Source: Symbiodinium kawagutii (taxonomy: Eukaryota; Sar; Dinophyceae; Suessiales; Symbiodiniaceae). Taken from it: 64,000 nucleotides of DNA. Positions 37,339-48,717 of this stretch are shown piece by piece. The notes below the pieces were generated by a model. The model worked only from the letters and a program-made list of their open reading frames with translations, did no database searches and was not told the DNA's origin. Every line of letters starts with the position of its first letter. Position 1 is the stretch's first letter. Both the position numbers and the translations under genes were made by a program. The stretch lies in contig VSDK01001317.1 in NCBI GenBank assembly GCA_009767595.1, forward strand, positions 232,835 through 296,834, in the 5' to 3' direction.

Positions 37339-38824
37339 TCATGTGACGGAGCTTCTCATGCCTCTCCACCAAGGGTCACCTGCATACGAGACTTCATCAT
37401 CAAATTCCAACTGGCTACACTGGAGCCCAATGGGAGCGTCATTTGTCCTGGCTGCCTTGACCAAATGACCTGCTGAGACGTCGTCAGATGCATGTTTCCA
37501 CATGAAACCGCTAAGTGTCTGATAGAGAGAATCATCTATGACTGGAGAACCAAGAGCTGCCAGCTGCGCTCGAAGTTGATGGGTGCGACCTGTGTGAAGC
37601 TCAATCTCAAGCTCTTGGATCTGATTTCGTGTCTCAACTGACAGGATAGTGGCTCGAGCATCTCTCCATTTGTGCACACCATCATCCGTATCCATTGAGG
37701 CGATCAAGCGGGGTGCCGGCCTTCCAAAAACGGAGTCTGAAATCTTGTGCTCCAAAATCTGATTTGCCCTGAAGACTTGACCACGAACCAAGGCTCGGTA
37801 CCGTTTTCGCACCTTGCCATCCAGCAACAGCTGCTGGAAATGTCTGGCAGCATCTTTGGTCTCAGCTAAGACGACCAATCCAGAAGTTTGCACATCCAAA
37901 CGATTGCACGGAACCAGCTCAGTTTTGTCTTCTTGGCTTTGGTCCTTTGCCTGGAACTGGAAACGCCGTTTTCTGCTTGCCGCAAGTGCAGCTGCGACGA
38001 AAGGGACCAACCATTCTCCTCAGTCGCGAGACAATCTGGAAAGAGGTTCAACCATGTTCCAATCAACAAACGGTCAGTGCTCAATATGTCCAAAGCTCGG
38101 ACTGACAAAACACTGATATTTGACACTGTAGTATTTGCCTCACTGAATCCATCACTGCACAATTTTTCCATATCCTTCCAACATACAATGATGGAAACAA
38201 CGCGAGAAAAGTCGATTCGCGTAGAAACGACATTTTAAATCGCCCGAATCCTGGATCCCAGCTTGGAGTAAGGTCGAAGACGTATCTTTCAGTTTCTGTG
38301 TTTCCCAGCCATGATAAGGTTCGAGTGTTTTCGAGTCATCGGTCAGAATTATCATCCTTCATGAAACCAGGCAAATTTTGGTAAGTTACTGAGGAATTAC
38401 TGTGACATGGCAACCACAAATCTTATTTGCACGCATGATTTCTACAAGTGAGAGTTGTACATAGAGGTCCTTTCCATTTTTGGATTACGGCAAAGTAATA
38501 GACCCCCCCAACCCCCCACAACAAACCGCAAACTCCGAGATACTAAAGGTTGAACGCCTACTGGCCAACAATGCCTTGATGCGTCAAGGCTCGTCCATTG
38601 CTGACATGAGGTGCACAGGGCACACCTGGCGGTTTATCCACCACGAGAAAGTCTCCGTGCTGCTGAGTGCGATTGGCCCAGCTTTCCAGGCTCAGCTCAC
38701 AGCTGGGGTATCGCTTGGGTTCTGAATGGACGCGCAACTCGCCGCCCTGTTCCACGATGGCATCCTGTGCTGAGTTCTGCAGCCCTCTAAGCAAACGTGT
38801 GTTGATGGGAGGCAATATATCTCA
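37339..38824 (-). CDS. RluA-family RNA pseudouridine synthase (5' incomplete)
   Basis: RluA-type enzymes convert specific uridines in rRNA or tRNA to pseudouridine. Two exons are placed: about 38596-38824 and 37339-38018, joined by a GA-AG intron so that HVSN runs into GEWLVPFVAAALA in phase. The first exon carries HGDFLVVDKPPGVP, the usual first motif. The second has the active-site segment NRLDVQTSGLVVL with the catalytic Asp (family norm HRLD, here NRLD), then KRYRALVRG and the substrate-binding HTGRTHQLRAQL. It ends with a stop at 37339. A TGA lies in frame just right of 38824, so the first placed exon is internal and the N-terminus lies further right, perhaps including an open stretch near 39221-39350. 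Organelle or cytosolic location cannot be told. Confidence 0.88.
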
Positions 38825-39220
38825 TGATATCTCTGACTCTATAAATTTGTTAATGAATACTGGTAATACATCCCATGGTTTATCGATGTATATCGTATTG
38901 CAAGTCTGCCCGTTTTTCTGTGTATCACAGTCTTCTGCCTTGACATCAAACAAAACACCTGCAGCTCTCCTGCACCGAAGCTCTCTGCTCGGAGTTTGAT
39001 GGCCAAAGAGCGCTGCCCAAACGAACGAAAGGACCCGAGGCTGGTGGTCGGTAGTAAACTGCGCCTTGCTCCCATTTGCTACAAAAAGGCATAAGGCTTG
39101 ACAGCTTGCGAAACATTCTTTGAAATGCATTGAAATTGAGAGAAATTGACCAAAATTGACCCATAGAAATTGCTAAACCATGCTAAACCTGCGCATCTTT
39201 ATGCCAATGAAACCACTTAC

Positions 39221-39350
39221 AACTTCTCTTCGCGGCGGTCTGCCAAGGTGCCCATGGCACTCAACTCCACCGAGGATCTCTGCGGGAGCAACTTCTCCAA
39301 GCTGCTCCGAAGAGTCTCCGTTTCGTTGATGGTGGCGAAAATCACCTCAG
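39221..39350 (-). CDS. candidate exon, unrecognised
   Basis: The minus-strand frame reading VIFATINETETLRSSLEKL onward is open for about 43 codons and has amphipathic, coiled-coil-like spacing. An AG followed by GTGATT offers an acceptor. It may be an upstream exon of the pseudouridine synthase gene or belong to a separate gene. There is no family match. Confidence 0.3.
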
Positions 39351-40332
39351 CTGCTGGAACTTTAAGCCAAAATCACGCCAAATATCTCCAAATATCAAGC
39401 ACAAGTACTATAGAACACACATCAAACTCATCATGAAACATCATTGTAAAATCATCAAACCAGCAAGTGAAAATGACTGAAGTAAGGAGATTTAGCCACT
39501 TCAATGTGCGGCGATAGGGACTTGCTGCCAAGTCCAACCTCGACACCAAGTCACACCTGGGCCTTGGAGGCGTTGTCGAAGCGGCGAGGACTGCGCCGCC
39601 TCGCGTGGCGTTTGGGTCCTGTTTTTGACCCAGTTCCCTACCCAAGAGTGCTTAGACATGCTTAGACTATGCTAGACTACTATACTGGGAATATCCTACA
39701 ATCTCCCACAATGGCTATCTACATTGCTTAGTGATGAATACTTTTGAGGGCCATTGGGCGACTCAAACATCGGAGTCAGTGCCTTCACTGGAGGTTGCAA
39801 TGGAGATGCACAAGCCACTGCCGCCAGCAGCCAAAGTAACAACATCTTGCCACATGGGAGTGGCCCTTGATCGCCTATGGTCATATAATACGCATGACAT
39901 GTCATGAAATCAAATCAAAATACAAACTTACTAGTACGCAGAATGCCACTGATATCAAAGGTTGGAAGTTTTCAATATTGGTTTGTGTAGCTTGCAAAGG
40001 GAAAGTTGCATGATATTTGATGGCCTTGGAGGTCCTTGGAGGAAAACATGTGAGATATGTGAGACATGAATGGCTGCAGAACCTCCATTCGCGAAACTTT
40101 TGCAGACTCTAGATCCATAAATGGCAGAACTCTCATTCCAAAACTAATCAAACTCATCATTTCCGATGTGGACAACACTGGAAAACAAAACATCGAATTG
40201 GGAATTGGGGGCCCCCCTACTTGGCTTGCACGGATCTTTTTGCAGCGCAATGCCAGCAGCTTCACAACCTAAGCTTGCTCTATCCAACAGAACAAAATCC
40301 CAGATTTGCGCAGGAAATCACAAACAAACATA

Positions 40333-40381
40333 ACAAACAAACAAACAAACAAACAAACAAACAAACAAACAAACAAACAAA
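40333..40381 (+). repeat. (CAAA)n microsatellite
   Basis: About 12 uninterrupted copies of CAAA/AAAC. Confidence 0.95.
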
Positions 40382-41451
40382 TGAACAAACTTAGATGAGC
40401 AACAAGTCAACATGATCCATGTGCTCTCCCCTCTTGGCTCAAATGATTGCCACGAGCGCCAAGGAACGACTCAGCCCGGCAGCACCAGCTTCATCAACTC
40501 CTTCGCCAAGTGCTGGAAGCGCTCGGCAGTGAGGGCCTGGTAGTGTCAGCATGTGTCAGCAAGCCAGTAGCTGTAGCTTGTCTGCTGAGTCTGCTATCTA
40601 TTTACATCTATTTACTACGTTGAAAATTGTTGAAATGGGTGGCTTCCTCTGGTATATTTCTAGTGTCAGCAAACCAGTAAGCTTGACTGTTTACCGCAAA
40701 TGTTGGCACCGGCATGCACCAGCACTTGTGATCATTTGTGGACATCCGCATGTTTCAACCAGCTTCAACCACAGCATGACTTGGCAGAGGTCCGCTTTCA
40801 GAAGTTTGGGTGGAAACAAATCATCAAACAAGCCGTTCTGGGTTGATCATGATGCTTCCCACCAACAAACATCTTCTCTCATTCTAAAACAGTGCTCATG
40901 GAAACCTTGCACGAAGCCATGAGTGGGAAATTGATCATACCTTGCTCTTCAGCATGCTGTCAGCTTACGAGAAGTCCTCTTGGTACCGACCCCATACTTG
41001 ATCCCATGGCAGGGGTTTCCGCCAAAGTTCAAACATTGAAGTACCATTGAACTAAATCCCTTAAGTGATTTCACGTCCATACAATATTGATCAGCACACT
41101 GGTGATCACCTTTACTTTAGGTGTTAGTGATTTCTGTACCCTGTGCCGTTCCTAAATCCGCGTGTGTTCGTCCATATCACGACTGAGAATCGTACTTTTG
41201 GTGCGGGATCCGCTGGGACGTCATTGACATCGATCTGTTTGGACTCGGGTTGCCTTGGCAACAGCAAGCACAATGTTAAAAGCAAAGCCAATGCCTTCAT
41301 ATACAGTGTACAGGTATACAAAGTTGTTGTGCATGCAGTGCGAACTGATATGCATTCTGAAATCTCAGTTGTCGTACAGTTGTAGTTGTAGTGTGCAAAT
41401 ATTATGCGGCCAAGGCTTGTCACTTGAGCCCTGCTCATCCCTTTCATGCTG

Positions 41452-42925
41452 TGGCTATGCCAAGCTGCACGGAAGCTGACGTCATTTTCTCATCCGCTTC
41501 CACTTCCACTGGAGCTGCAGGTGTTTCTGCTGCTTCGCTTCGGTCGGGCTCGGTGCCTTGTGGTACACCTGGGATGTGGTACCCATGGGGAAGTTTCCAC
41601 GCATGGGATGCACTGGGGTCATTGAATGTGATGACACAAGGATCAGCAAACATCAGCAAACTACATTGAAACTTGAAAGATATGAATCGAGCAGCTGCCT
41701 GTGGGAATCCCAGAAATTTCGGCGCTGGAAAAATCGATGATGTCGCCATTTGCCACCTCGTCGGTTTCCTAAGATCCAGCAGCTTGGCACTTGGGTGCCC
41801 AAATGAATTCTGATGCTGCGTCACCTGCATGCTACAAGCAACACTGCAGCACTCACCTCAGCACTGAATCCCTGTAGCCAAGGCTCAGTTGCTGCCCAGT
41901 CGAGCCAAGTTTGTTTGGCATTGGAGGGCAGAAAGACTTCATCCGTGTGCCTCATCGACTTGATCTTCTTCATAATCGAATTATATATCATAACAATCAT
42001 GTATATCATATAATGCATGTATATTATACTATTCAAGTAGCCATCGCGTTCGATCTGTCAATTCTCTTTCTTTGTGATTTCGGGTAAGGCCGAGCAGCTC
42101 TTCCCGGCAAACAATGTTCAAGGTCTCGTGGTCCAAGATGGTGCCAACTGCCGTCCAAGAGTCGGAAGCAGGCTGGCCACAATGCCTCAAACATCGAAGA
42201 GGCAATCCTGGTTGAGGATGTTTACACCGGATTGATAGATTCCATGGGTATATTTTTGGGGGGTACCCTTTCAATAGGAAACCCAGGCTTTGGGGGACAC
42301 CCTCTATGAATCAAACAGGAGGTTTTTGATGCAGGGGTGGTATTCATGACTTTGGCTCAGTAAACAGTGGCCACGGAGGATCTGAGGCACCGGGCACAGA
42401 TTCTTTGCTCTGATGCTTCTTGACTAGCTCTTCCATTTTCTCGAGTCCTCCTGAAAAGAGCCCATGATGGTGCCAAATCTGCAAGCTTTTTTCTTCCAAG
42501 ATCTTCAAAGCATGCCCACTCTGAGTGTTCTGAGAAAATGCCGAGAGTGTGCTTTGGAAATTTGGACCAGTCCGAAGATGTCCAAAAGTACCACACTTCT
42601 GACACACGAAGATCTTCAATCTTCTCCATCTCTACTCAATCTCTCTCAACTTGAACTTTTGCACTTCTCCTGGTTCATCTGTCTCGGCACAATTACTTCC
42701 ATCCAGCACCTTCACTCAGGCTCACTTCACAAATCACATCTTTGACAGTAGAGCCGGTACGTAAATCAAGTGTTCTATAACTCACCTCAACTAAGAATTT
42801 CAAAGCCTTACACCGCTGAATGTTGCTTTGGCCTCACACAAGGACGCAAAGGTCTCTGCTCCGTCATCCATGCCCTCGCTTTGCAATGCACGCCACAATT
42901 TGGAGGCGCGGGATGCCTGGGCCAC
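41452..42925 (-). CDS. unrecognised multi-exon gene
   Basis: Several minus-strand open stretches with clear coding character follow each other: about 42838-42925 (ASKLWRALQSEGMDDGAETF), 42645-42705 (NCAETDEPGEVQKFKLRE), 42350-42470 (LEKMEELVKKHQSKESVPG), 42050-42180 (GTILDHETLNIVCREELLGL), 41850-41955 (NAKQTWLDWAATEPWLQGF) and 41452-41640, which ends in an acidic tail before a stop. Exact joins were not resolved, but GC/GA-AG boundaries are available. The predicted protein is rich in Glu, Lys and Trp. I do not recognise the family. Confidence 0.45.
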
Positions 42926-43107
42926 GCATGGTCTCCCCCTACATCACCATTCAACATTCCCAAAAAACCCAAGCCACAAAATGGATTTCAGAAGATTGAG
43001 AAGGTTTCGAAGAAGAATCAAAGCCTATTCAGAGCAGAAAACATCGTTCAACTAGTTAACCAGCCAACTAGCCACTAATTAATCATGGTTGATAATAGCT
43101 ACAGTGA

Positions 43108-43625
43108 TTAACAACCATGGTTAATGTTAATAATGCCATCGTTCAACGCTGCACAAGTCACGGTCTCCGAGCTCCTTCCATTCGCCATTTGCCTGAAGAT
43201 TTGATGTCGAAGGGCTGGGAGAAGGCTGCGCAACGCTTGCTGCAGCCTGTGGCGGCCGAGGGCCGGTTCCAGAGCTGGCAGTGAAACTCTGCGACGCATT
43301 GGAGGTGTTGCTGTGTCTGCTGAGTTCGCTTAATTAAAAAACATTGGAAGAAACATGAAGAAACTAAAATCGATCGATTTTCATGGAATGCTTTGGATTC
43401 TCTGGCTTAAAAAACGGTTTAGCATAATCAATGATATATTTAGTATCGATAAATTGCCTTGGTGATCCGGCATTTCGCCTGCTTGGAGCGTCGGGCAGTG
43501 GCAGTGATAATAGCGACCACAGCCAGAGCAGCATCCTATCGGACTCCTCAGCAGAAACCTCCTGGCGCAGTAGGCCACGGAGGGGAACCATGAGACCCCT
43601 CTGCTGCATCTGCTTCTCTTCTCGG
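43108..43625 (-). CDS. unrecognised coding stretches (Ser/Pro/Ala-rich tail)
   Basis: Two GC-rich open stretches. At about 43440-43625 the frame reads GLLRQEVSAEESDRMLLWLW and continues into a Leu/Pro/Ser segment. At about 43130-43300 one frame is Ser/Thr/Pro/Ala-rich (SSGTGPRPPQAAASVAQPSP) and ends near 43130. Another frame is also open there. They may be the upstream exons of the gene to the left or a gene of their own. Confidence 0.3.
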
Positions 43626-43639
43626 CTCTAAACTTACCA

Positions 43640-44890
43640 TTGTAATGATGCTTTTTGAAAGGGATACTAGGGGATAGGAACCAACAAACTCATGGTTAAA
43701 CAACTAATGATGATCTCTATGATAATGATGATGGTGATTATATGTGATTATCTTCATCGCGGGAACAGAACTGCCATCGTTTTCACCATCAGTATCATCC
43801 CTGTCATCACCGTCACTGTAGTATCAGAGTGACGGTCTCCTCTTGTCTATCACAACTATAATAGTCACAATTGCCACGATCACAAACTTCATGAAAGGCT
43901 AACCTATTCCAATTTTTGGCCATGATATGCCATGATACTCCATGGATACTCCGTGGATACTCCACGGATACTCCATGATGTACCATAGACTTCCCATGGC
44001 TTCATCGCATTAGCTACCGCACCTCCGTGGCGGTGGCGATTCTCTGATAGAAGCCATCCTCGGCGATGCTTGAAGCAACGCCAGCACCAGGATTCACTGT
44101 GACTCAGCAGCTGCCAAAGATGCCAACAATTTCAAGCTGCAACAAATTGTTAGGCCAAGGAGCAGAAATACTCCTCAAACTTGGACAATTGTCAGGTGCC
44201 AAGTCAACTTTGGGCCTGGCCAAACCTGCTGCCCTGCAAAGGACTTCTCGCATAAAGCGCAAGGCAAAGTTCTCCGAGCATGTCCTCAGGCCATCAGGGC
44301 CCATGGTACAGGAGCGGTGCCAGCCGTGGATACAAAGGATAAGACCATGCTGCCCTGATCCCGTATCTAACCACTCTTCGTTTCTCGGCTCAGAAAAAAC
44401 ATGCTGCCCCAACATGAAGTATTTACAAAGTGGTTAGAGACTTGGAGAGGAAAGAAGGCCTGAGCGTATAGAGTAAAAAGTCATCAAACATGCCACCATT
44501 ACATAACACGAATACAATTTCCACATTGCAGAAACACTCCTTGAACAAATGCATTGTAGCAAGGAATGCAAGGAACTCACACAGCAAATGCAAGGCTTTT
44601 GCTTCTCTTTGATCCGCATGAGGTTCTTTCCCCATCACCTCAGTGGTGTAAAAAGCTACGACATGATGCCCCAATACTGGTGGGTTTTAATAAGGATACC
44701 CCGGATGAGCTATCAATGGTTTTCAAAAATTTCCTGATGGACCAGCTAGAATACAGAGATACAAATCCAGTACATAACAATAATCAGGATTTTATTCATA
44801 TAATGTTAGGTCGTGATTTGTAAACCCCCCCCAAACCAAACTTGGGGGGATGTTTAATAAACTCCCTCCTTAAAAGTCTTGCCTGAGAGA
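43640..44890. other. spacer with ambiguous ORFs
   Basis: The plus frame 44066-44437 and the minus frame 44104-44415 overlap. Neither resembles a known family, and only one at most can be real. A short GATACTCCATG-type degenerate repeat lies at 43930-43980. Confidence 0.4.
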
Positions 44891-44895
44891 TGGAA

Positions 44896-45215
44896 GATCT
44901 ACTCTAATCTTCTCCACTCTTCTCGGCTCTTCTCTTCTCCTCAACTCTAGTCTTCTCTACTCTACTCTTCTCTACTCTCTTCTCCTCAACTCTAATCTTC
45001 TCTACTCTACTCTTCTCTACACTACTCTTCTTTATTCGACTCTTCTCGACTCTTCTCTTCTCTTCTCAACTCTTGTCTTCTCAACTCTTCTCTTCTCTAC
45101 TCATCTACTCTACTCTTCTCTACTCATCTGCTCTACTCTTCTCAACTCTTCTCTTCTCTACTCTACCCTTCTATTCTACTCTTCTCAATTCTTGTCTTCT
45201 CTTCTCAACTCAATT
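44896..45215 (+). repeat. TCTTCTC/TCTACTC pyrimidine tract
   Basis: About 320 bp of almost pure pyrimidine on the plus strand, built from CTCTTCTC, CTACTCT and CAACTCT variants. It ends where the purine-rich 239-bp satellite begins, so base skew flips sharply at about 45215. Confidence 0.9.
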
Positions 45216-45220
45216 TTTAA

Positions 45221-46285
45221 AAAGGAGTTTAATAAAGGGATCATCCATTTCAGCAAGCTCTCAGTTTAGTAAATGGCCAATAGAAAGCAAAAGAGAAAGA
45301 TAAAGAACTCAAAGGGAAAAGGAAAAGATAGAAGCAGCCAGGGCCACCCTAAGAAAAAGTTTTTTGCATTAATCGACCCCCTTTTGGTAAATCTATTATT
45401 CAACATCTTGGCTCTTCCTGGGCTACCCTCTTGGAAAATTGAAAAAACTCATTTGGTTAAAAGGAGTTTGATAAAGGGATCATCCATTTCAGCAAGCTCT
45501 CAGTTTACTAAATGGCCAATAGAAAGCCAAAGAAAAAGATAAAGAACTCAAGGGGAAAAGGAAAAGATAGAAGCAGCCAGGGCCACCCTAAGAAAAAGTT
45601 TTTTGCATTAATCGCCCCTCTTTTGGTAAATCTATTATTCAACATCTTGGCTCTTCCTGGGCTACCCTCTTGGAAAATTGAAAAAACTCATCTTTTTAAA
45701 AGGAGTTTAATAAAGGGATCATCCATTTCAGCAAGCTCTCAGTTTAGTAAATGGCCAATAGAAAGCCAAAGAGAAAGATAAAGAATTCAAAGGGAAAAGG
45801 AAAAGATAGAAGCAGCCAGGGCCACCCTAAGAAAAAGTTGTTTGCATTTATCGACCCCCTTTTGGTAAATCTATTATTCAACATCTTGGCTCTTCCTGGG
45901 CTACCCTCTTGGAAAATTGAAAAAACTCATTTTTTTAAAAGGAGTTTGATAAAGGGATCATCCATTTCAGCAAGCTCTCAGTTTAGTAAATGGCCAATAG
46001 AAAGCAAAAGAGAAAGATAAAGAACTCAAAGGGGAAAGGCAAAGATAGAAGCAGCCAGGGCCACCCTAAGAAAAAGTTTTTTGCATTAATCGACCCCCTT
46101 TTGGTAAATCTATTATTCAACATCTTGGCTCTTCCTGGGCTACCCTCTTGGAAAATTGAAAAAACTCATTTTTTTAAAAGGAGTTTAATAAAGGGATCAT
46201 CCATTTCAGCAAGCTCTCAGTTTACTAAATGGCCAATAGAAAGCAAAAGAGAAAGATAAAGAATTCAAAGGGAAAAGGAAAAAAA
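45221..46285 (+). repeat. 239-bp tandem satellite, about 4.4 units
   Basis: Units begin AAAGGAGTTT at 45221, 45460, 45699, 45938 and 46177, exactly 239 bp apart, and differ by only a few bases. Each full unit opens an 89-codon plus-strand ORF (starts at 45273, 45512, 45751, 45990). Since 239 is not a multiple of three, each ORF ends 31 nt inside the next one, in a different frame. The predicted peptide has a Lys-rich half (MANRKQKRKIKNSKGKGK) and a hydrophobic half (DPLLVNLLFNILALPGL). All firm genes here are on the other strand, so a non-coding satellite is the safer reading. Confidence 0.95.
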
Positions 46286-46564
46286 ACAACCAGAACCACC
46301 TGGGAGTAAAAAAAATACCATCCATAAATCCAGAAAAAAATCACCCCCCCAAAAAAATCTTTTCTTTAATCACCCTCCATTTCAAAATGGGGTAGGCTAT
46401 GTATAATTTTGGTAAAACTTTTCTTAAATCAACCCCCAATTACAAATCACAGCCCAACATTACAATCATATACATCAATATGTATCAAGACCGATTCATG
46501 ATTGCAGAATAAACGAAAATCATATACAATCATGGCTATAAGGGGTATCATGTTCATGACATTG

Positions 46565-47110
46565 TCAGAATCTCATGAGTTGCATCACAGTGACATTTGC
46601 GATGACGTGGGACAACAGGCGCCCCTCGTCAGGTGCCAAACTTGACAGCTCTTCTGCCATCTCAACGGCTGCTGGAACTTCCCCGGTGCCCTCCTGCTCA
46701 ACAAATCTGAAGAATTCTGAAGGGTTGAAGAATGGGAAGCATGAAATATATGAAATGAATTGAAATGATGGATGAGCACTGATGAGCATGAACTGAAATG
46801 TGTCACAGCGGGTGAGAATCAACTGAAGATGTGACACCTTTCTTGTTGGAAGCACGGGATGTTGGGAGTGCAATTGGCTGAGCTCGAAAGAGTGAGAATG
46901 TCCTGCCTGTAGCTCCAACTCCTTTCTGGCTTTATCTCTGCCGCGCTTCCTCTTCTTGGCTTTTGGTTCAGAGAAACTGCTACCGGTAGAAGCGCAGGCA
47001 AACGTCAACCCCTGCAACCAACAGAGTTGAGACGCTTGCCGTTTGATAAGAACACTTGTTGTTTCAAAGTTTTCAGCTCCACTTTTACACTCGGAACATT
47101 TCCGAAACAA
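46565..47110 (-). CDS. 181-codon ORF with basic nuclear-signal-like segment, unrecognised
   Basis: A continuous frame ending at 46565. Around residues 48-68 it has KAKKRKRGRDKARKELELQ, like a nuclear localisation signal. The last 50 residues (FFRFVEQEGTGEVPAAVEM, then EELSSLAPDEGRLLSHV) look like ordinary folded protein. The middle (about residues 85-130) looks non-coding, so it is probably two exons with an intron read through. It lies 0.9 kb downstream of the LAS1-like exons on the same strand and might be that gene's C-terminal part or a separate gene. Confidence 0.35.
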   Translation of the reverse strand: MFRKCSECKSGAENFETTSVLIKRQASQLCWLQGLTFACASTGSSFSEPKAKKRKRGRDKARKELELQAGHSHSFELSQLHSQHPVLPTRKVSHLQLILTRCDTFQFMLISAHPSFQFISYISCFPFFNPSEFFRFVEQEGTGEVPAAVEMAEELSSLAPDEGRLLSHVIANVTVMQLMRF

Positions 47111-47368
47111 GTAATACTGGTTGGTGGCTTCAGCCCCATTGAATCAATAGTCAACCAGCCATCTGCTAATGATTGCTAGGAAAAAGATAGGGAAAATAGA
47201 ACATGTGAATCAAAGCACCAAGGCCTTCAGCCGCCGATCAAGAGTCCGAGCACCCCTCACCCTGTCGCTTCGTGTCTTGGCGCCTCAAGGCATGCAGGTG
47301 CTCCCCTACATCTCATGCAGCCGAAGTGATCCACGAACCATGGATATCTATATGGTTGACTAATACGC

Positions 47369-47466
47369 TGGTTTTTCAAAATCGGGGTACCCAAAAAATG
47401 GATGTTTGAGTACTATAAATGATCATTATGGGGATGATTAGGGGGTACACCTATTTTGAGAAACAA
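47369..47466. mobile_element. MITE, family 1
   Basis: Left end TGGTTTTTCAAAATCGGGGT continuing ACCC; right end GGGGGTACACCTATTTTGAG continuing AAAC. The ends pair as inverted repeats of about 25 bp with a few mismatches, around an AT-rich centre. Confidence 0.75.
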
Positions 47467-47645
47467 ACATATGATTACCATGTTTCAACACTTTCACTTG
47501 GGGATGCTCTACGAGCTCAACTCTGGTGCCATGGCCAGCCTTGTGCGCCTCTTTCTTCGATCTGATGCAGCTGTGGCCGCCAAAAACGCTCAACCAAAAG
47601 CCTGGGCCAGCGGTCAAACATGGTAAACCAAGCCGTAAACACAAA

Positions 47646-47750
47646 TGGTGGTTTCTTAAAATAAGGAACCCTCCAATATGGTTGGTAATGTAATATACGA
47701 CTACGACTACTAAATGAGGATTGGGGTGTACCCCTATTTTGAGAAACACT
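47646..47750. mobile_element. MITE, family 1
   Basis: Left end ATGGTGGTTTCTTAAAATAA, right end GGGGTGTACCCCTATTTTGA continuing GAAACA. It lies only 180 bp from the previous copy. Between the two is a minus-strand open stretch (RWPRLLVERFWRPQLHQIEE) that may be an exon of the LAS1-like gene. Confidence 0.75.
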
Positions 47751-48073
47751 CATGTGTATATAATAAACATATGCCAACATTTGGGATGCAAAGAATCCAT
47801 GTTTCAGCCCATGGGTTTATGCTACTCGCTTGCCAAATTCACATTGAAGCACTTTCAAGTGGCATCTGGCTTCGACTGCCTGACCTGCAACTCAAACAGC
47901 ATTTCAAAATACATTTTTTGATATGTTTTGTATGGTTTCTCCTTGAACCAAAAACTTGTATATACAAGTCAAGCATCATTGTAGTACTGCAGGTGTCCCT
48001 TTGAACAAATGGAAAGTTGGTGCCCTGCGAACGAATCATATCGAACCAAGAAATTGCCAAGCGGCCAAACAGC

Positions 48074-48717
48074 CTCTTGCGCTGCCAGCCGCAGCACCGG
48101 CAAGGAGGGCAAGTTCTGCGACAAAGGATTGAACCCTAAAGTGCGGAAACAGCTTCAGTATGCTACAGTTACATAAGCATATACAACTGAAACCCTGAAA
48201 GTGATTGTTAACAAGGTGAAGTATGACCTTGGAAACCCATCAGCCTTTCATATTTGTCACCTCCCATGTTGGGTTTCAGAAACTCATAAACAAATGTTTT
48301 AAACCGCCAAATTGTGGCACTGTGCAGAGATGCTTAACCCTGTGCCTGGTGAGAAGCATCGTGCCGGATATCAACGAAGAATTGTGGCCATTCCAGCCCT
48401 TGTGCACGTTCCAGGATGCTCATCTTCTGGGCTTTTGATCTGTCCTCAGCTACTGGTAAACATCATATCCATTGATGAATTATTGATGAAATGAAACTGA
48501 ACTGTGCAACTTCATCACCATGCTTTCGGTGTCATTTCTCTGGACAACTATGCTCGTGTCCACAATTCCATTCACCAAGCGGACGACGGCCATGGCATAC
48601 ATCAGCCTCAATTCGTGGTCGCTCCGCGATGCTTCAGTCTCGGGATTGAGGTACGCATCGTTCAGCATGATCTCAATGAAGCTGGCCGTGACATCCACGG
48701 CAACTGGCAAGCGACAT
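48074..48717 (-). CDS. LAS1: LAS1-like pre-rRNA processing endoribonuclease, three central exons
   Basis: LAS1 is the HEPN-type nuclease that cuts the ITS2 spacer during 60S ribosome maturation. Three exons join in phase: 48561-48717, 48346-48444 and 48074-48115. The first holds RLPVAVDVTASFIEIMLND and LRLMYAMAVVRLVNGIV, matching the LAS1 N-terminal helices. The second holds LEWPQFFVDIRHDASHQ, containing the catalytic R-H-x-x-x-H motif (family norm RHEATH). The third holds NLPSLPVLRLAAQE. The first join is a GA-AG intron with GAC on both sides; the second is GC-AG. The N-terminal exon (about 48890-48945 is a candidate) and the C-terminal part were not resolved. LAS1 family assignment rests on the order of these three conserved segments. 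Confidence 0.85.
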
